Origin: Utricularia gibba | Lineage: Eukaryota > Streptophyta > Magnoliopsida > Lamiales > Lentibulariaceae | NCBI GenBank assembly: GCA_002189035.1 | Contig: NEEC01000011.1 | Coordinates: forward strand, 186,001-250,000 | Direction: 5' to 3' | DNA length: 64,000 nt | In this document: in pieces, positions 34,506-46,345 of the stretch | Layout: every line of letters begins with the position of its first letter | Numbering within the stretch: position 1 is the first letter of the stretch | Notes under the pieces: model-generated | What the model saw: the letters and a program-made list of their open reading frames with translations, nothing else | The model's database searches: none | What the model was told of the DNA's origin: nothing | Made by a program: the position numbers and the translations under genes

Positions 34506-35476
34506 TAACACCTGCTATGGAAGCACTACAAGGTTATTGTGGTAGACGACATACCTTTAATTTGCTTGAATCTTGCATGAACGATGGTATTCTAACTTTT
34601 CTATTATGTGATCAAACAACTATTGCGAATGCACCGCATGTATTAAGATCCGGTGCCATATCTGACAACTGCACAGTGTGTCCATATGCAGTGCTTCATT
34701 ACACTCAACACCAATGCGATGCTCTTCCATCACTTCTTGATAGCACTGCACTGTAATGCATCCTCGTTCAAAGCATTGCGTTTATGAATTAGTGCTTCAA
34801 AGCATAACACCGTGCTTGCTCATACACACTGCACTGTAATGTGTCTTCTAATATAGTGCTCACGCCTTGCACACAACCCCGCCACTTCAATCTAGTGTTG
34901 CATATACAAGTTACATATATTCATCTCCCTACTACATTTTCATGTGCAATACCATACATATTTGCTTAGAAAATGTTTAGAAGATGAAATACATCCAGTC
35001 CATGAGTCCAACAAAATGCCAAAAGTGCACAAATGATTTAAGATCTAGTGTTATATGCTAGAATACGCACAATCAGCTCTCTTTCGCAATCAATCGAGGC
35101 AAGAAACTAGCACAACCTCACCTGGTTGAAGCTAATCATCTCCGCTATGGTAAAACGTTGGATTGCAGAAAGTTGCAGCAATATACCTCTCATGCTCATT
35201 GTCCACCAACTCTTGCGCTTGCTACACCACTGTTAATCCCAAGTGATGTAGCTCCTTGCATGTGCGCACATTCAGCTCCTTTAATTCTCTCAGGAATTGC
35301 ATATCATCATCGATTCCCCTCGGCCCCCGTTCGCTTCATCCAGACCGCCGCAAGTAGTCGATGCTGTTATGTGACTTGGAGTCCCGACTCTCAGGGGTGA
35401 CATTCACACCCTCTGTGCCACAATCAAATGGGTCACAAGATTTGTCCGTTCATATGCTATCCAGTGATATCTGGAT
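34506..35476. other. Interior of the Harbinger-type element, no gene recognised
   Basis: Contains repeated TGCACTGTAATG words (34745-34840). The reading frames at 34472-34756 and 35158-35400 show no family features. Confidence 0.4.
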
Positions 35477-36046
35477 CTAGGAGACAATCCGAAGATGCAT
35501 CCAAATTCTCAGCAATGTCTTCGATGAATTTTCTCTTCCTTGTCGCACTATATAGGTCATAGTATTATCTCCATTAGCTCGATCCTTTCTAAAGATTTCC
35601 CACTACTCCATGTAATACGGCCACGCTTTGTATCTTAGTACACACAGCCTCAATGCATGCTGGCATAACCACACGACAAGCTTGGGATATAACACCGCTG
35701 ACTATAGGACATACGTACCTGGTCAATCTCCTTCAAGGCCTCCTCGTCAGAATCTACAGTGTAGGTTAGCTCGCTAAAATCAGTGCCCGACCTTGATGAA
35801 AAAATCTACAGGGAGGTAGTAGTCTTTTTTCTATCTATGCACCTTATTGAATATGTGCGGGTGTGTACGGATGTGAGTTCCTGGGCAGATTTAAAAGAAC
35901 TCTGTCTCTAGCGCTCGGTGATACCCACCCCTGAAACCTTTCTCAATTTTCCAACCTTCTTTTACTCTTTGCTTCAGAGCATGCAAAAAGTCCTTCTCCT
36001 CATCTGGCTTCCAAGCTCATTTTGTTGTTTTAGTGGAGTCTTCCAT
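35477..36046 (-). pseudogene. Myb/SANT-like protein of a PIF/Harbinger element, remnant
   Basis: From an ATG at 36046 the minus strand reads 'MEDSTKTTK', a stop, then 'AWKPDEEKDFLHALKQRV', 'EGWKIEKGFRGGYHRALE' and, after another stop, 'ICPGTHIRTHPHIFNKVH'. This is the Myb/SANT-like DNA-binding domain of Harbinger accessory proteins (W-x-x-E-x-x-x-F-L...G-G-Y...P-H-I-x-x-K-x-x-x-W-K). Near 35600, 'WEIFRKDRANGDNT' matches the conserved 'IFGKDRATG' end of these proteins. In active PIF elements the Myb/SANT protein partners the transposase for DNA binding and nuclear entry. This copy has several stops. Confidence 0.78.
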
Positions 36047-36453
36047 GACATTTGGGCTATGCATACTTGCGGTCTATACTTGAGGAAAGAAAATAGCAAT
36101 AAAAAAGTAAAAGCATTGACAACTTACGACAAATAAACTCTATAATCGATTCTGAAATCAACAAATTTCAAGTGAGAAACTCCACACAAGGAACGGCATA
36201 CGCAATCTACAGTTAACTCATGGCCTAAAGCCCTCACTTACCGGTTAAATCCCTGAAGATCTCGTTGCGCAGCAGCACCGCATCCCCATGGATGATGTCG
36301 GTGGTGAAAGGGGTAAACAAATTGTCACAAAAAGGTGTAATAATTTTGGGAAAGCCTATATTGGTAATTTCATGTGAACATTTATTATAAACCTAATTTT
36401 ATAACCACGTACCAAGCATATTTTCATCTTAAACCCAAAAAATTTAAACCCAT
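36047..36453. other. Spacer between Myb/SANT remnant and nested LTRs
   Basis: No gene seen. It corresponds to sequence upstream of the minus-strand Myb/SANT start inside the Harbinger-type element. Confidence 0.4.
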
Positions 36454-38811
36454 TTTTGCATGTTGCTTCCTCAACAAATTTTAATTTAGAAAAACATAAA
36501 ACACAATAAAGCGTAGTACGAGTATTGATCTCAAGGAGTTGAGTTTTGTGAAAAGTGTTTTACAATAAACTTTTAAAAATTGTTGCGGGTTTATAAAAGG
36601 GTGTTTTTGAAACACAGAAATAAAAGATACAACACAAGTAATGAACCTTGACTAAGGGTTGCAATTCCTGAGAATTGGATTCCATTTCCTCCTTTTGTCT
36701 ATCCTTGCCTCGGCTTTCATTAATTACTTCTGAATAGTCTACTTTCTAATGCACTCTGATCGACAAGGAGACATGGGAATAGCCTCATATGATTCCCTCT
36801 TAGATAATTCAGAAGACAAGAGGATTGTCATCCATTGCCTTCAAAATCGAATTATGCGCGTTTATCTAGCTGTTGCCAATGACCAATGACAGGTATGAGG
36901 TCACTACCTATCCACTGTCGTGGTACCTCGATCACAAACCATTCGCTACGCCTCTCGAACTATTAGGGATGGAGATGGTGTTCTTCACCTTGCTCTGCAT
37001 CAAAATCCGTAAGGAAGGGTCTGCTACTCATTGACCATGACTAGATGATGTTATAGAACGACTGCAACAAGAGGCATAGAAGTATGCAAAATCTGGAATG
37101 AATTTAGCAAAGAACCGAGATTGATGCTCAACACTTAGAAGGAAACTTCATTTATTCCCCGAAACTAAAAGGGTTTAACCACGAATGGCCATGAAAACAG
37201 AAAAAAAAAGGAAAGCTAAGGTGTTCTTCTTTCGTGGAGAGCAAGAACCAAAAGTTCAAGTGATAAACGAAAAATTCACACGTCGTAAATGTAAATCTCT
37301 CCTATCAAATAAATTTATAACCTAATACACATTCTACCATAAAACAATTATGAGCATAGTGATTAGGGTCGAACACGAAGAGCAGGTGCTTGCTATGTGA
37401 AAGTTGATGCATGAAATTAGTGTCACGTTGGTAAAATTGGTCTTAGCTAGGACTAAGGCAGAACTACGATGGAATGCAATAAAGAAAAATAACAAGTTTT
37501 GGGATTCGATAGTTTCTGGAATGAAATGAGTGATGCCTTGGGACTCTTAGAGAATGTATGCCTATCACTAAACAAGCTCACATAAATCATAAATCATACA
37601 ACTAACTCACAAGATCTAGGTCTACCCGAATTCTTGTTTTTCCCCATAATCTTTGGTCTACCTCTAATTAGGGTTGTTAAGTTGGGTTTCACTACTTCAC
37701 CCTCTAAGTGCTTAGTCACTCATGCTTAAGGTAAACAAAAGTTGAAAAGAAAACATCACCCACAGTGTGCTCATTTCACACTCGAATACCAGAAAGCAAA
37801 CAAGCGAAAAATGTGAAATGTCAACAGAAACTAGAAACGTCGCTAGCTACTCTTAACTAGGAGTAATAATTGTTAGAAAAGAGAAAATAATGTTCAAGCA
37901 TGAGCTTAGTTCCTGTTTGTCTTCCTCCTTCTTCCTCCCCAGAAAAACCTTCTTCAAATAGCTGTTCGTGAGTCTCCAATGGGGAGATCTGTCTTCTCTC
38001 TCATCTTCCCTCCCTTTTTATCCAAAATCTCACTTTTTCATCTCCTTGGAATTTGTGTGTACTCTTTTTCAGACTTCTGCCACCTTCTCTGTCACTACAC
38101 TGTTCATATTCGGCTTCTTGGGATTTGTGTTGCGACCTGTGCTGCATTGCTCGAAGGAAACTATTAGAAGATTGGGACTAAATCACAGATTTAGTCCCAA
38201 CTAAGACTAAATTGGCACTACTACGATACTTATGTGCAAAAATATAGAACTAGGCAATAAAGCTTAATTTTTGTAGCACAAAATGAGTAAATTCCATGTA
38301 TTGAGTCACTCAAAAATATGTGTTATCATCAAGTCTCAAAACAAAGTACAAAAAAGTCTGAAAGATTGTTCCCAAAATGTTCTAAGTTGGTTTTAATTCA
38401 CTCCCCACATGCATTTAGGGTTTAAGGTTTAACTTTCTTTTTCCCCTCCCATCATTCTTTCTGTCTTGCATGTGCCACCGGCTTTCCCATGCATGCAAGT
38501 AAGTGCCCAATTGTTGCTACAAACTCTAACATGTAAGTCAAGGGTCCTAACTAATGTCAGTCTTCTGCCCACCAAAGTCATGTCAAAGGCACCAAACGTC
38601 AGTATCTAGTCTTCTACAACACTCCAAGCCTGCTTCTTGACATTTTGGGTGAAAGTGCACGAAAAAAGACAAAAAAATATGTGAAAAATACAAAAATAGG
38701 ATTTTTCTGAAAAAATAGAATACTTATCAATATAAATCCTAAATTGGACGACTTAACAATTAATTAGCACGTAATAATACATAATAAATAATTAGAAAAT
38801 GACACTTAACA
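36454..38811 (-). mobile_element. Solo LTR (TGTTAAGTGTCATTTT family), minus orientation, with nested LTR
   Basis: The right end AAAATGACACTTAACA is the reverse complement of the family start, and the left end corresponds to the family end. Flanking 5-mers are CCCAT and CCCAC (one mismatch). Removing the nested LTR (37261-38333) leaves about 1.28 kb, equal to the 1,289-bp LTR at 43637-44925. The left boundary is approximate because its first bases have drifted. Confidence 0.8.
37261..38328 (-). mobile_element. Solo LTR (TGATAA family), nested
   Basis: TGATAAACGAAAAATTCAC ... AATATGTGTTATCA, flanked on both sides by TCAAG (37256-37260 and 38329-38333), a perfect duplication. It is inverted relative to 26283-28621 and inserted in the solo LTR 36454-38811. 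It is 1,068 bp long with no coding content. Confidence 0.92.
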
Positions 38812-38920
38812 CCCACGATCCAAACACGAATAATCTTCTAAACCCATCAAATCCATTTATCTAAACTTAAATAAACTAAACCCGGGTTTAAGTGTTACCC
38901 AACAGCCAAACATGGCCTTA

Positions 38921-39441
38921 GGGTTGTGACTCACTTATTTGCTATATGGCTTTGTCTTCTCTATCTATTAAGGAATGAACTCTATTTTCTATTACTGACA
39001 TTGGGACTATTGATCATATGCTCTATTTATGTTTCAATTCACCTTAATGCAATGGAGAATGAGATAGAACTCAAACATCCTCAAATATGAAAGCCCTATT
39101 GCTACTTATCTTTGGAGGTTTACTTATTAGAAATTCTCAATCTCAAATTCATGATCAAAAGGATGTCTCAAGGCTCCTTAGTTGAGAGGTTGAAAGACAA
39201 ATACATTTGAAGGCAATAGTTATACCTACTAACCTTCATGCAAGGCTTTCAAATAAAATCATTCAATAGATTATCCATAATCTCTTTCAATAGTTGGTTG
39301 CAAGACATCTTCTCCTTCAATCTAAACCTCGTACTTGCTCAACAGACTGTTTGAATGCTGAAATATTGTTTGGGTGTCATGCTGGAACTCTTCTTCATCT
39401 CTGTAGTTTGCTGGAAAATGCAGTTCTTCTACTAGCACTAC
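38921..39441. other. Region between Harbinger-type element and next solo LTR
   Basis: No gene or repeat recognised; the frame at 39294-39482 runs into the LTR and is spurious. Confidence 0.4.
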
Positions 39442-40788
39442 TGTTGAGTGTCATTTTCTTACTAATCTTTCGATCATTTTAGATGTTTAAATGTAATTAG
39501 GATTGTCCTATTGTAGGTTTATAATATAAGTTTTAGGTTTTATCTAGATTAGGATAATTATTTTAATTGATGTGTTTTATCTAATATTTTTTTGTCTAAT
39601 TTTGTTTAAGTTTTATTAGGGGTGAATACGTGGTCAAAATTGTGAGAAAGATAGCATCACATGGCGACAAAATAGATATTCCTGAAGTGATATTTCCTTG
39701 ATTTCCGGAAGACTCTAGACATCTAATGATGAGCCTTGACATGAGGTACACGAGAGTCTCAAACAGAAGACATCACTAGCGTACTAGTGTCTGAGCAAGA
39801 GCTTTCTCGCAAGTCACTCCAATCCATAACAAGATTATGAACACATAAAAACTCAGACAGAGTAGTTCAATTTGAGTTTAGACTTTCATTCTAGTTTCAG
39901 CTTTAGTTTAGACTTTAGTTTGTCTGTTTAGAGGATTTTTCCTCTAGCTTCTCTCTAGAAATTGTTTTCGTTTTCCTACTTTGTATGACCATTAATGGCT
40001 AGAAACTCTTGATTCTGTATGGGGACACTTCTAGTTCTACGTTTTGCAAGTTATTCTCCATTTCTTCTTTGAATCTGATAGGGTTTTATATATCTACGTA
40101 CGATTATGTTACAGTCTTTCTATAACACCCCCTTATTCAAGATTCATAGTTAGATGATAACTACCTATAAGTTTTGAAAAGGAGCAAGGTGGAAAGCACC
40201 TCATGCCCTATTGATTCGAGGGAGACAATGTTTTGTCGTGGCTGTACTTCAATATCAATGAACCGATAGTGACCTTGTATTTAAACTCATTGGGCCATTG
40301 GTAACACTCGAGCACATGCACACAATTTGACAGTGAGGGTATGATGTGATGACCTCTTATCTTCCCGTTCATCCATGGGGGAGCAACATCGGGTATTCTC
40401 GCGCCTCCTTGCAAAAGAGTGTAAGTAAGAGTTAGCAATTCCTTCATCCTATTACTGAGTACTTAAGAAGATCAAAAAATAGTAGAAATGCGACAAAAGT
40501 ACTTGGATAGGATTCCAATCTCAAGAACATTCTCTTTATTTAAGGTTTATCGCTTAAGTTCCTTTCATTTCAATTGTTTGTTGACAATTTGCTTTCCCAA
40601 GCTTCATTATTTACGTTTCTAACATCTTTTATTTCAAAAACCTGTTTACAAATCGTAACAGTTGAATTCGATGTAACTTCACCTTTCATTGGAAAAGCAA
40701 CTCCATGTGTTCAACACCTGTACTATGCATTTTGTTTTTTACGAGTTTTAAATATATTTAAAATTTGTTATGAAAACAACATGCATCA
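39442..40788 (+). mobile_element. LTR (TGTTGAGTGTCATTTT family)
   Basis: Starts TGTTGAGTGTCATTTTCTTAC and ends near ACAACATGCATCA. It is collinear with 32665-33632 and 43637-44925. The flanking 5-mers (ACTAC and ACCAT) do not match well, so target duplication is not established. No primer-binding site or gag follows it. Confidence 0.75.
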
Positions 40789-41970
40789 ACCATTCATCTA
40801 CTCCCAAAAGCCTTAGGAAATTCTCCTACTCTTCTATGCAGATCTCAATTGCACTTCTAGATGTTGAAGATTAGTTCAAGTGTCACACTTGAAGTTCTTT
40901 TCCTTCGTCATCTTCCTCCCAAAGTTGTTGGAAAATTCCTCTTCTCCAAGACCAGCTCTCCTTTTTGTCTCTAGAGCTTCCCTCCAGAATCATCTATCTT
41001 TTCTTTTGATTTTTATTCATGTACCCTACAATTAGATCATGCCAATCCGTCCCATATCCTAAAAATCAGAGTTGTCAACATCCTATTTTTCGGCTGCAGT
41101 AGACTTGTAATTCTGCTTTTGGGGCTGCAATAGATCTTTTTTTTTTCTTTTTCTGTGAATTGGTTTGAAAATATCCTTTCTTCTTAATTAAGCTTCTCTT
41201 GCAGACCTATAATTCCACTTTTTCCCTGTTCTAAAAAAGTCTTCTAGAGTGTGAGTTCATACAGCCCAACCAAAGAGGTTGGACCCATATAGACCTTGAG
41301 GAACAATAGGCCCACATTAGCATCAGATTAAAGGGAAATTGGGTCTATTCAAGTTTAATTCATGCAAAGATGAAGTCAATATTCTTTGGGTATTTCACCT
41401 CTAATTTCATGCATTTATGCATATTTCTTACCGATATCTAATCATAAAAACATCAAAATAAAACACACCATTAGTTGACAAGGTTTGAACACATGAAGAA
41501 CCTGATGGAAAACAAGCAACTAACCCTATTGGGTTTAAGGAGGTTACCCTTTGGAAAACTAGGAGAATAACGCTCATTAGCATAGAACCTCAATAATAGC
41601 TCATTGTTATCATTTATACTTTGAACTCATCTTCCATAATGTTTTTTAAAAGTTTCAACCTAAAAAAGGAAGTCATACAATGAAAAACTACATTGTTGTT
41701 GTCAAGGAAAAACTACATTTTATTTTTACCTTGTATTCCTTCAAGTTTCACTCGTAGACTGACTATTAAGCTAAGCTTTGCCCTATATACCTTGAAGAGG
41801 GGACACTAAACACGACACCATTGAATTTGTTGAGGATCCATGTTGACATGACTTCTTCTCAACTACCCAACAATAGGTATTCAACATCGCCCATTGTCCA
41901 ACAGTTGATAACCCAGGTTGGTGCTAGGTTAGAACACCATGTAGTGACCAGTAAGCATATGTAGCATATT
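40789..41970. other. No gene recognised
   Basis: About 1.2 kb of ordinary composition. It could be internal sequence of a degraded LTR element whose 3' end is at 43514-44925, because the next feature is a solo LTR with a clean duplication that splits this sequence. Confidence 0.4.
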
Positions 41971-41975
41971 GTAAA

Positions 41976-43513
41976 TGTTAGGTTTCTCGTAGACATCGTA
42001 TGTCTCAAAAGTAGCGGAATTTTAAAAATTTTCAGAAACCCCCAACGCAGATCTTGGAATACGGTATACATCAGACTAAGGGATGCTGAAATACCTTTCA
42101 GATGACTCCGTTGTTCACCAGCCGCCAATAGGAGACGGCCTCTATGGTATCCACACGTGGAGCACTCCGTCGATAACCTTCTCAAGGCTCTTCAATGCTG
42201 GTCGAATTTTTCAAGTGCTAGTAGAGAAAAACGCCTCCTTGTGGATCAGTCTCAGAAAGCATGAAGACCTTCTTGGAGCAGATCTCAAGATCTAAATCTT
42301 TTTCGATAGATATATGGTAACATATCAAATCATATCTCCGTAAAGATTTTATCTTGTGGAGATATGTATATGTTCCAAATCTTATCTATATATGATCTTT
42401 TATTTTGAGTTTAATCAATATTTAATCTCAAAATAACTCTCAATTTAATTTATCCACTTTACATCGTTCAATATTTATCTTGTACTCTCAATTCAATTAC
42501 ATCTCATGTAATTGTGTCATTCTATTTTATATCGTTGAGTGACTCCACTATTGTGTGTCACCCTATAGGCTTCTTCAATCAAGGCCGTAATAATGGATTT
42601 ATTAATTAACTCTTAATTAATCAAATCCATCATTATCGATCATGAGTGATGTCTAGCAACATATCATGATCCCTAAGATGTAAGAATAATCAGGTGAACT
42701 GATTGAGCCTTTCCATGACCAGCCACCATGCAATGAACAGCTTTCATCATACTTATATCTCATTCGATACTAGAGCATGGGTGTGTGTCTTTCTGATGTA
42801 TCGAACTTATAATTGCATTCAAGCACTAACACTCAATGACCTACTCAAACAATTCGAGTGTCATTACCCTGAGCCCAGGACTTACTGTTAGGCTTTGATG
42901 CAATTACTTGAGATATGATCTCATCGCTAACATGAGTGATGAATCCTTTATTGATCAATCAACTATCTCCAACCTTATGGAGTCACATCCCTACTCATCC
43001 ATACTAGGCAAGCCATGGTTAGACTCCCACTAGCAATGAGCGAAAATGTGAGCTTAAGATTAAGATAACTTTGTTGACCTCAAGTCTAAGCTTACTTGCA
43101 CGGCTGTCATATTCGAGATCTTGCTACTGACACTTGGTTAGCTTCTCATAGTAGCATCTCGAAGATGAGTCATCTAGTGAATCGATTCTCTAATCGACAC
43201 CCACACATAGGTTCTAGTAATCTCATTACGTCAATTGTGAGAACCATTGTATAAACAGTTTAGGGAACTCAATGTGTGCCAGCTTATCCGTATTTGTGAT
43301 ATGCTTATTTCACAAACACTCTAGCCAGAGAGTTTTTTAACTTGAACATAAATGCTTGAAGAATCTCACATTATGATCTTATCATAATTTCTATAGCACA
43401 TAGATCAAGTAGAGGATTTTATCAATGATATAAATTTGATCACAATTCAAAGTAAATATCAAAAGATAAGATTTTCCAATGAGTTGATTGTCTCTAGAAC
43501 ACATACACTAACA
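41976..43513 (+). mobile_element. Solo LTR (TGTTAG...CTAACA family)
   Basis: Perfect terminal inverted hexamer TGTTAG/CTAACA and a perfect target duplication GTAAA (41971-41975 and 43514-43518). Length 1,538 bp. Homologous to 21200-22330 and to both arms of the fold-back at 31352-32208. No internal retrotransposon genes, hence a solo LTR. Orientation is arbitrary. Confidence 0.93.
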
Positions 43514-44925
43514 GTAAATACCTGATGTAGGATGAATGTGCCTTAGTAATGCATCATGACTTAGGTTCTTCCCCTTTTGGTGGATTGTTATGATTTTCAT
43601 ACTTGAGGACAAGCATGATTTAAGTATGGGGGAATATGTTAAGTATCATTTTCTAGTTGTTTATTAAGTATTATTATGTGTTAATCTAGTGTTAGGTCAC
43701 CCAATTTAGGATTCATATTGATAAATATTCTATTTCCTTAGAAAAATCTTATTTTCTATTTTGTATATATTTTCTTTGTTTTTTTCGTGCACTTTGACCA
43801 AAACATGTTAGGAGGTAGATGTGAAGTGTTGCAGGAGTATTGCAGGAGATCAGACACTGGCATATCGTGCCTTGCACGCAACATGGAACAATTGTGGGTA
43901 GAAGACTGACACTAGTCAAGTCCCTTGACTTATGGCATGTCAGAGTCTGTAGCAATGATTGGGTGGTAACTTGCACGCAAGGAAAAGTTGGTGACACATG
44001 CAAGACAGAAGGAATGATGGGAAGAGGATCAAAAGGAGTTAATGCATGTGGGGAGTGAGATAAAACCAACTTGGAATACTTATTTTCGAAGTTTTGACAT
44101 TTTCTCTAGATTGAGAACTTTTAGGGTTCTTTCAGTACTCCAAGGAAGAAAACTTTAGCTTTCCAATTTCATTTATGTTTTCATGGTCCTTTGTGGCTAA
44201 ACTTCTTTAGTTTTTGGGAATAGATAAAGTTTCCTTCTAAATCTTGAGCACTAAACTCAATTCATCTCTGAATTCACTCCAAATCTTGCATACTTCCATG
44301 CGTCTTGTTCAGTCTTTCTGTAATGACTCCTAGTCACTATTCATGAGTAGCCGTCAACTTCTTGTGGATCTTGATGAAGAGTAAGGTGAAAAGAACCAAC
44401 TTCAACCCTACCAGTTCGAGGGAAGTAGCGAATTGTTTGTGACCGAGGTACTGCGACATTGAACAGGTAGTGACCTTGTAATTGCCACTGGGCACACGCG
44501 CACAATTCGGTTTTGAAGGCAAATGACGACAATCCTCTTGTCTTCTGAATCATCCAAGGGGGAATCACATGAGGCCATTCCCATGCCTCCTTGTCAATGA
44601 GAGTGTAAGGGAAAGTAGGCTATTCCTTGCTCCTATAACTAGCTATTCGGAAGGAATTAGTGAAAATCGAGACAAGCATAGACAAAAGGAGGAAACAGAG
44701 TCCATTTTCAAGGACTACATCCCCTAGTCAAGGTCCATTACTTGGGTTATAACATTTATTCTTGTACCTCAAAAACCCACTTTTACAAATCCGTGACAAT
44801 TTGTGAAAATTTTCTACAAAACACTTTTCGTAAAACTCAACTCTCTAAGATCGATACTCGTACTACGCTCTTTTATGTTCTACATTTTATATATTTAAAA
44901 TTTATTGAGGAAATGACACACGACA
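43514..44925 (+). mobile_element. 3' end of an LTR retrotransposon: internal tail, polypurine tract and 3' LTR
   Basis: The internal tail includes 'CTTGAGGACAAGCATGATTT' and a purine tract (TATGGGGGAATA), the usual 3' end of plant Ty3 elements. Immediately after, at 43637, the LTR starts TGTTAAGTATCATTTTC and ends AAATGACACACGACA at 44925 (1,289 bp). This fixes the plus orientation of the TGTTAAG LTR family. The element body upstream is lost or split by the solo LTR at 41976-43513. Confidence 0.8.
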
Positions 44926-45548
44926 AAGGGTCTGAATGATGGAGCTTGAAATCAGAGCGTGCCATGTGACAATAATTACAAGGAAGTTGTATGTGTTCCA
45001 GATGGGAAGTAGAGTACCAAATTGGTTTTCGCTATCCGAAATCGGTTGGGAAGAGGAAAGCGGCTCCTTCCAATCTGCAACATACGGATGGGGTAACAAA
45101 GATCAGAGTAGGATAATGTTGGCCGTTTCAACAAAGCTTGAAAAGTAGCCGAATTGTAGGAGCCTTAGAGCATCCGACAGTTATGTGCCAGTAGGACCAC
45201 ATGTGCAATCACCAGGTATAGAAAGCAATTGACATCCATAGTATTCGGTCAGGAGAACATCTCCTATAAATTAGGGAATATTCAAAGAAAAAAGGATTGA
45301 ACTCTCGACACACCATTTTTGTATCCCTTCAACCCTTCTCTCTAGTGAAATCCATTTCTCTAGTGAGCTTCCCCAGCTCCGTAGTTTTTTCATCCCAATA
45401 TTTTCCATGTAAAAATCTTTTTCTTTCGTTTCTTTCACCCTAACAGCAACCCACAAGCAAAAAGTCATAAATTGACTACGAACAAATCAGCTTCTTAACT
45501 CGAAAACTGATTCTCTTCGATAAAACTGATTTTTTATCTCAACAAAGT
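44926..45548 (+). other. Probable fragment of another Ty3 LTR/leader
   Basis: It starts with a polypurine-like AAAGGGTCTGAATGATGG and contains a CT-rich stretch ('CTCTCTAGTGAAATCCATTT') resembling 25110-25230 of the Tat-like LTR. It is likely a diverged relative of that LTR; the boundaries are uncertain. Confidence 0.35.
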
Positions 45549-46110
45549 GGATGAAGAAGCATGTTTGATACCCGAGTTGGATGTTGAGAGGACTTTAGAT
45601 GAAGTGAGAGTTATGGATGTCACTAGCGAGAAGAGGAAGGAAGTGAAGCTGCTCCCAAAATACTTGAAGTACATATTTTTTTGAGAGAGAATGTAATAGT
45701 TTTCTTGTTATTATTAGTGCAGATGTCACTCCGAAGTAGGCCAAAAAGCTCTCAAAGGTTGAAAAGAAAGATAGGAAAGCTATTGGTTGGACTCAAGGAC
45801 ATCCGAGGAATTTGCTCATTAATTTGCATGCATCAAATTCTCCTAGAGGATGATGCCAAGCCAATCTGATAGCTCAAAGAAGATTAAATCCAACCTTGAT
45901 GGAAGTTGTGAAGAAAGAAATAGAGAAGCTATTGAATGAGGAGATAATTTATTCCATTTTGAATAGAAAATGGGTCAGCTCGATTCACGTGTTGCTGTAG
46001 AAGATAGGAATTACAGTTATCACAAACGCTAGGAGGAAACAAGTCATCATTCGAGTGAAAAATGGATGGACAGTTTGTATTGATTATTGAAAAATGAACG
46101 ATGTCATGAG
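45549..46110 (+). pseudogene. Ty3/gypsy pol fragment (start of reverse transcriptase)
   Basis: 'VDEEACLIPELDVERTLDEV' and 'VKLLPKYLK' are followed, across frame changes, by 'KKDRKAIGWT', 'LKDIRGICSLICMHQILLED', 'LNPTLMEVVKKEIEKLLNEE', 'IIYSI', 'KWVSSIHVL' and 'GWTVCIDY'. This is the well-known entry into Ty3 RT. The fragment stops after 'MNDV', where the fingers domain would continue. It belongs to the same lineage as the minus-strand element at 60040-64000. Confidence 0.85.
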
Positions 46111-46345
46111 ATATTAACGTATCTTGTTTGGTCGCATGTTTTTTCTCTCTTGGTACAAAGTTTGTTCGATGTCTGGCAAGTACTAGAGCTTGGGATAACT
46201 TCAATTAATAAATTTGATATTACTTATCTACCCTTTGACATCTTGCCCAAATTCTTTCTAGGGTTCTTTAGTGTGTATTGTGCTGCTTCGATTGCAAATA
46301 CTTATGATTGTAACCTGTCAAGTCAATTCTCTCGCATAAGTATCC

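Larger units (their letters stand above)
28638..38917 (+). mobile_element. PIF/Harbinger-type interval with convergent TPase and Myb/SANT genes and internal cargo
   Basis: The left end is TTA|GGCCACATTTGG. The right end, reverse-complemented, is TAA|GGCCATGTTTGG. The termini thus match at 10 of the first 12 bases and are flanked by the 3-bp TTA duplication typical of PIF/Harbinger. Inside are transposase (+, 28880-30150) near the left end and the Myb/SANT-like accessory gene (-, 35477-36046) towards the right. An FCP1-like phosphatase pseudogene lies between them. Later insertions are the fold-back at 31352-32208 and solo LTRs at 32665-33632 and 36454-38811. Without these the element is about 6 kb. 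All genes are broken. The single-element reading is an inference from termini, TSD and gene order. Confidence 0.65.

Noticed and set aside
41859-42185. Minus-strand frames in the TGTTAG LTRs (also 31217-31570 and 20972-21295) that look conserved with each other
   Set aside because: They are similar because the LTR DNA is similar; there is no evidence of coding function, and frames are not kept across copies.
39442-44925. Reading the LTRs at 39442-40788 and 43637-44925 as the two ends of one intact element
   Set aside because: Flanking 5-mers (ACTAC and AAGGG) do not match, there is no primer-binding site after the first LTR, and no retrotransposon genes between them.
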